64,000 nt of DNA from Chitinophagaceae bacterium (lineage in GTDB: Bacteria; Bacteroidota; Bacteroidia; Chitinophagales; Chitinophagaceae): the NCBI GenBank assembly GCA_016702745.1, contig JADJDJ010000002.1, forward strand, positions 496,001-560,000, in the 5' to 3' direction. A model generated the notes under the pieces. It was not told the origin of the DNA. It worked only from the letters and a program-made list of their open reading frames with translations, and made no database searches. This document shows, piece by piece, positions 61,900-64,000 of the stretch. The number at the start of each line of letters is the position of its first letter. Position 1 is the first letter of the stretch. The position numbers were made by a program, and so were the translations under genes.

Positions 61900-63627
61900 T
61901 CATTGTTTAAAATAGACCTTACTGATCTTCCCATTCTCAATAATATAAGTTGCGGTAGCATATACGGGCTTGGCCCCACCAAAGGTTACTTCTTCATGAT
62001 CAGTAATCGTATTGTCCTTTATTTCCCTTTTCTGTATGCGGCAATACAGCTTTGGCGTTTGGGTGATGAAGATATAATCCTTACGCATTTGTTCCTTGCC
62101 TTTTGAAAGGAGCTTGGAAGGATATTCATATAGCTCAACATCTTCTGCATATGGTACCAGAAAGGCTTCCAGGTCATGGGCATTATAGGCATTTAACTGC
62201 ATTTGTACCAATTGCTCCGGTGTGGATTGAATGATCGTATCAGGCGCAAAAGCCACCCCTTTATTAATGACCAGTTCAATTGTTCTCCAGTTATACAAAT
62301 CATCAAAAGGGTTTCTTTTCAGCAGCACCATATTGGCTATTTTTCCGGTAGCAATACTTCCCCATTCCTTTTCCTGCCCGAGCGCCCTGGCTACATTAAT
62401 TGTTGAAGCCTGAAGAATTTCTGCAGGGATTAACCTCGCTCTTTGCATGGCCTCGAGCTCTGCAAAATAAGAGCTGGCATGCTGCGTGCCTATATTTCCG
62501 GCATCTGTGCCTGTTACAATCGTCACACCCGCATCAAATAATTTTTTCATATTTCTCCGACGGATCGAATCGGTTTTTGATTCTTGAATAATTTCTTCCT
62601 TGCTTCCCATCGCCTTGATATACACATTTCCCAATGCCGTATCCGGAAAAGGGAAATCAATGATGCTGCCTGCTGTAGCCGGATTGGCCAGGTTCAATTC
62701 TGCTGTACTGAAACGATAGCTGTCACTCAGGGATGAAATGTAATTGGCCATTACCACCAGGGTAGGACAAAGAGCCGTATTGTTTTTTTTGAGCAATTTT
62801 ACAAACTCATCACTCACCACTTCATCTTCCACACTATGAACCAGGTAATCAGCCCCCGATTCAACGGCTAATTGCGCCGCAATTCTTTCTGTGGCATGCA
62901 CGGCCACCCGAAGCTGGTATTTATGTGCTTCTTCAATTACCGCCTTCACAAGAGGAAGTTTTTTCCTGGCATCTGCCTCCTTATCCTTACCGGTAATGAT
63001 AAACCAGATCTTGATAAAATCAGCCTTTCGCTTAACCTGCTCCTGAACCGACTGCCGCACTTCTTCCTCATTCGTCATTAAAGTAAAAGGAATATTCTCT
63101 TCATTTAAGTCCTGAAAGGCCGGAGGAATATAAGTGGTCAGTAAAGGGCCGGTAATCCGGATCATCGGCGACATGGGTTTGAACTGTAAACTATCGCGCA
63201 GCAGCAGGAATTTGAAATTACTTCCCACATCAATCACCGATGTAATACCAGCGGCCAGGTAGCGCCGCAACTGGTCTTCCATGTTTTGATTTGTCCATTG
63301 AATTTCTTCACTGTACGGACGACTCTTACGTAAATCAATCACATCTGGTCTTGCATGGATGCCTCCATCCTGGAAAAAGTGAACATGCCCGTCCGCCAAT
63401 CCCGGTATCAGGAATTTACCGGTACCATCAATGCTGGTCGTTCCGGGTGGAATATCTGAATTAAGCTCATGGGACACTAATTTTATCCTTCCATCTATCA
63501 CCAGGACATACAGCCCCCGGTTAATCTCCTTTTTCTCCACGTCCACAACCGATACATTCTTGAATAATAGCTGCGCATTTGCAGTTCCGCACAGCAGCAC
63601 AAAAAGGGCAAGACAAATAAAACGCAT
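61900..63627 (-). CDS. Amidohydrolase-family protein fused to an NTF2/SnoaL-like domain
   Basis: 575 residues. Signal peptide MRFICLALFVLLCGTANA precedes Gln. Residues about 25-440 form an amidohydrolase (imidazolonepropionase/prolidase-type TIM barrel): GLADGHVHFF (metal His-x-His), DFIKIWF (Lys), VAVHATERIA and YLVHSVEDE (His ligands), and VTGTDAGNIG (Asp). The last 115 residues (LVQMQLNAYNAHDLEAFLVPYAEDVELYEYP to the end) form an NTF2-like domain. The fusion is uncommon as far as I know. Expected to hydrolyse a small amide or lactone outside the cytoplasm; substrate unknown. Confidence 0.8.
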   Translation of the reverse strand: MRFICLALFVLLCGTANAQLLFKNVSVVDVEKKEINRGLYVLVIDGRIKLVSHELNSDIPPGTTSIDGTGKFLIPGLADGHVHFFQDGGIHARPDVIDLRKSRPYSEEIQWTNQNMEDQLRRYLAAGITSVIDVGSNFKFLLLRDSLQFKPMSPMIRITGPLLTTYIPPAFQDLNEENIPFTLMTNEEEVRQSVQEQVKRKADFIKIWFIITGKDKEADARKKLPLVKAVIEEAHKYQLRVAVHATERIAAQLAVESGADYLVHSVEDEVVSDEFVKLLKKNNTALCPTLVVMANYISSLSDSYRFSTAELNLANPATAGSIIDFPFPDTALGNVYIKAMGSKEEIIQESKTDSIRRRNMKKLFDAGVTIVTGTDAGNIGTQHASSYFAELEAMQRARLIPAEILQASTINVARALGQEKEWGSIATGKIANMVLLKRNPFDDLYNWRTIELVINKGVAFAPDTIIQSTPEQLVQMQLNAYNAHDLEAFLVPYAEDVELYEYPSKLLSKGKEQMRKDYIFITQTPKLYCRIQKREIKDNTITDHEEVTFGGAKPVYATATYIIENGKISKVYFKQ

Positions 63628-63656
63628 GAAAATAATTTAGGGCAAGATAGGAAAAG

Positions 63657-63691
63657 TATATTACCTGCTATTGTCTATAGCAGGTAATATA
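63657..63691 (-). terminator. Perfect hairpin, candidate terminator of the following partial gene
   Basis: TATATTACCTGCTA and TAGCAGGTAATATA pair over 14 bp across a 7-nt loop. It lies between the stop of the partial gene and the amidohydrolase start. On the minus strand only CTTTTCC follows, so it is a weak T-run. Confidence 0.5.
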
Positions 63692-63732
63692 CCTATAAAA
63701 TTTGCCGAATAGAGGGAAACTGTATACCGGAT

Positions 63733-64000
63733 TTACACCGACCCGTTTACTTCAAATACATCCATGAATACCAGTCTTTCCTCATAGCGAGGACCTGTAG
63801 TGATCTTGGCACCCGTATTAAATCCTTTTTTCTGTTCTTCCTCCTGTACTCTCAGCGGATCAAACTCATGCAGTTCATATTCCCGGATCACCACCCGGAA
63901 AGGCTGACTGGCATAACCGGCTCCCAGTGTAATCCGCTCCACGAATTCAATCTGAGTGCCCCGGAACTGTGACCGGTCCAGGTAGTATTGTTTGATGAAG
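63733..64000 (-). CDS. C-terminal part of an unidentified protein
   Basis: At least 88 codons remain open to the window edge in the frame FIKQYYLDRSQFRGTQIEF. The protein ends FMDVFEVNGSV. Segments GAGYASQPFRVVIREYELHEF and a Glu/Lys-rich stretch (RVQEEEQKKGF) are visible. I do not recognise the family, and the start is beyond base 64000. The open frame fits the upstream sequence better than an internal GTG start at 63942. Confidence 0.6.
   Translation of the reverse strand, partial: FIKQYYLDRSQFRGTQIEFVERITLGAGYASQPFRVVIREYELHEFDPLRVQEEEQKKGFNTGAKITTGPRYEERLVFMDVFEVNGSV

Overview
The window is from a member of the Bacteroidota, most likely family Chitinophagaceae. The evidence is gene content (RecA, UvrB, DNA polymerase I, RpoN, YceI, DUF3127, DUF4251, an H1-like/SWIB protein), the near absence of Shine-Dalgarno sequences, TAnnTTTG-type promoter boxes, and exported proteins whose predicted mature ends almost all begin with Gln. 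I see no rRNA, tRNA, CRISPR array, integrase or transposase. Gene density is ordinary, except for a 1.4-kb non-coding stretch at 48.2-49.6 kb.

Layout. 0-1.9 kb: end of a zinc-type alcohol dehydrogenase, an exported two-domain rhodanese and a frameshifted DUF1579 lipoprotein. 1.9-7.6 kb: a minus-strand run of polA, sterol desaturase-like gene, DsbA/FrnE-like gene, pfkB-type kinase and truncated haemoglobin. 8.1-15.1 kb: a minus-strand run of TPR protein, uvrB and WD40-caspase 1. 15.2-18 kb: YceI, an OB-fold membrane protein and recA. 18.1-25 kb: two tandem WD40-caspase genes. 25.3-31.8 kb: DoxX-like and PAP2-like membrane proteins, then glucosaminidase, SGNH and MBOAT genes that look like an envelope O-acetylation unit, a DUF922 protein and a second SGNH protein. 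31.9-39.7 kb: DUF3127, rpoN, a DegT aminotransferase, a GHL10 hydrolase, MarR and NTF2-like genes, and DinB. 39.7-44.4 kb: a radical SAM gene divergent from pxpB-pxpC-pxpA plus an NRAMP-like transporter (5-oxoproline use). 44.5-48.1 kb: a disrupted L,D-transpeptidase, an AI-2E transporter and a frameshifted MATE exporter. 48.2-49.6 kb: three copies of a structured repeat. 49.6-57.9 kb: MBL hydrolase, DUF4251, H1/SWIB protein, SWIM protein, a very large DUF6493-like protein, VanZ and NHL proteins. 58-63.6 kb: a fourth WD40-caspase (frameshifted twice) and an amidohydrolase fused to an NTF2-like domain.

Two things stand out. First, four paralogous WD40-caspase proteins, all with signal peptides and a His/Cys dyad, lie in one 64-kb window; they are exported, unlike the usual picture of cytosolic bacterial caspase homologues. 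Second, the 48.4-49.5 kb gap holds three copies (two direct, one inverted) of a roughly 191-nt two-hairpin element. The stems keep pairing through compensatory base changes, and each element ends in a hairpin plus T-run, so it may be an unrecognised structured RNA or a non-autonomous repeat.

Caution: at least six coding disruptions (five single-base indels, three of them in runs of six identical bases, and one in-frame stop) fall in otherwise well-conserved genes. Assembly or sequencing error is as likely as real gene decay, and the affected genes are marked. A shared palindrome in front of the OB-fold/YceI locus and the NTF2-like/MarR locus suggests that these two loci form one small MarR regulon. 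All function calls rest on motif recognition by eye; no database search was run.
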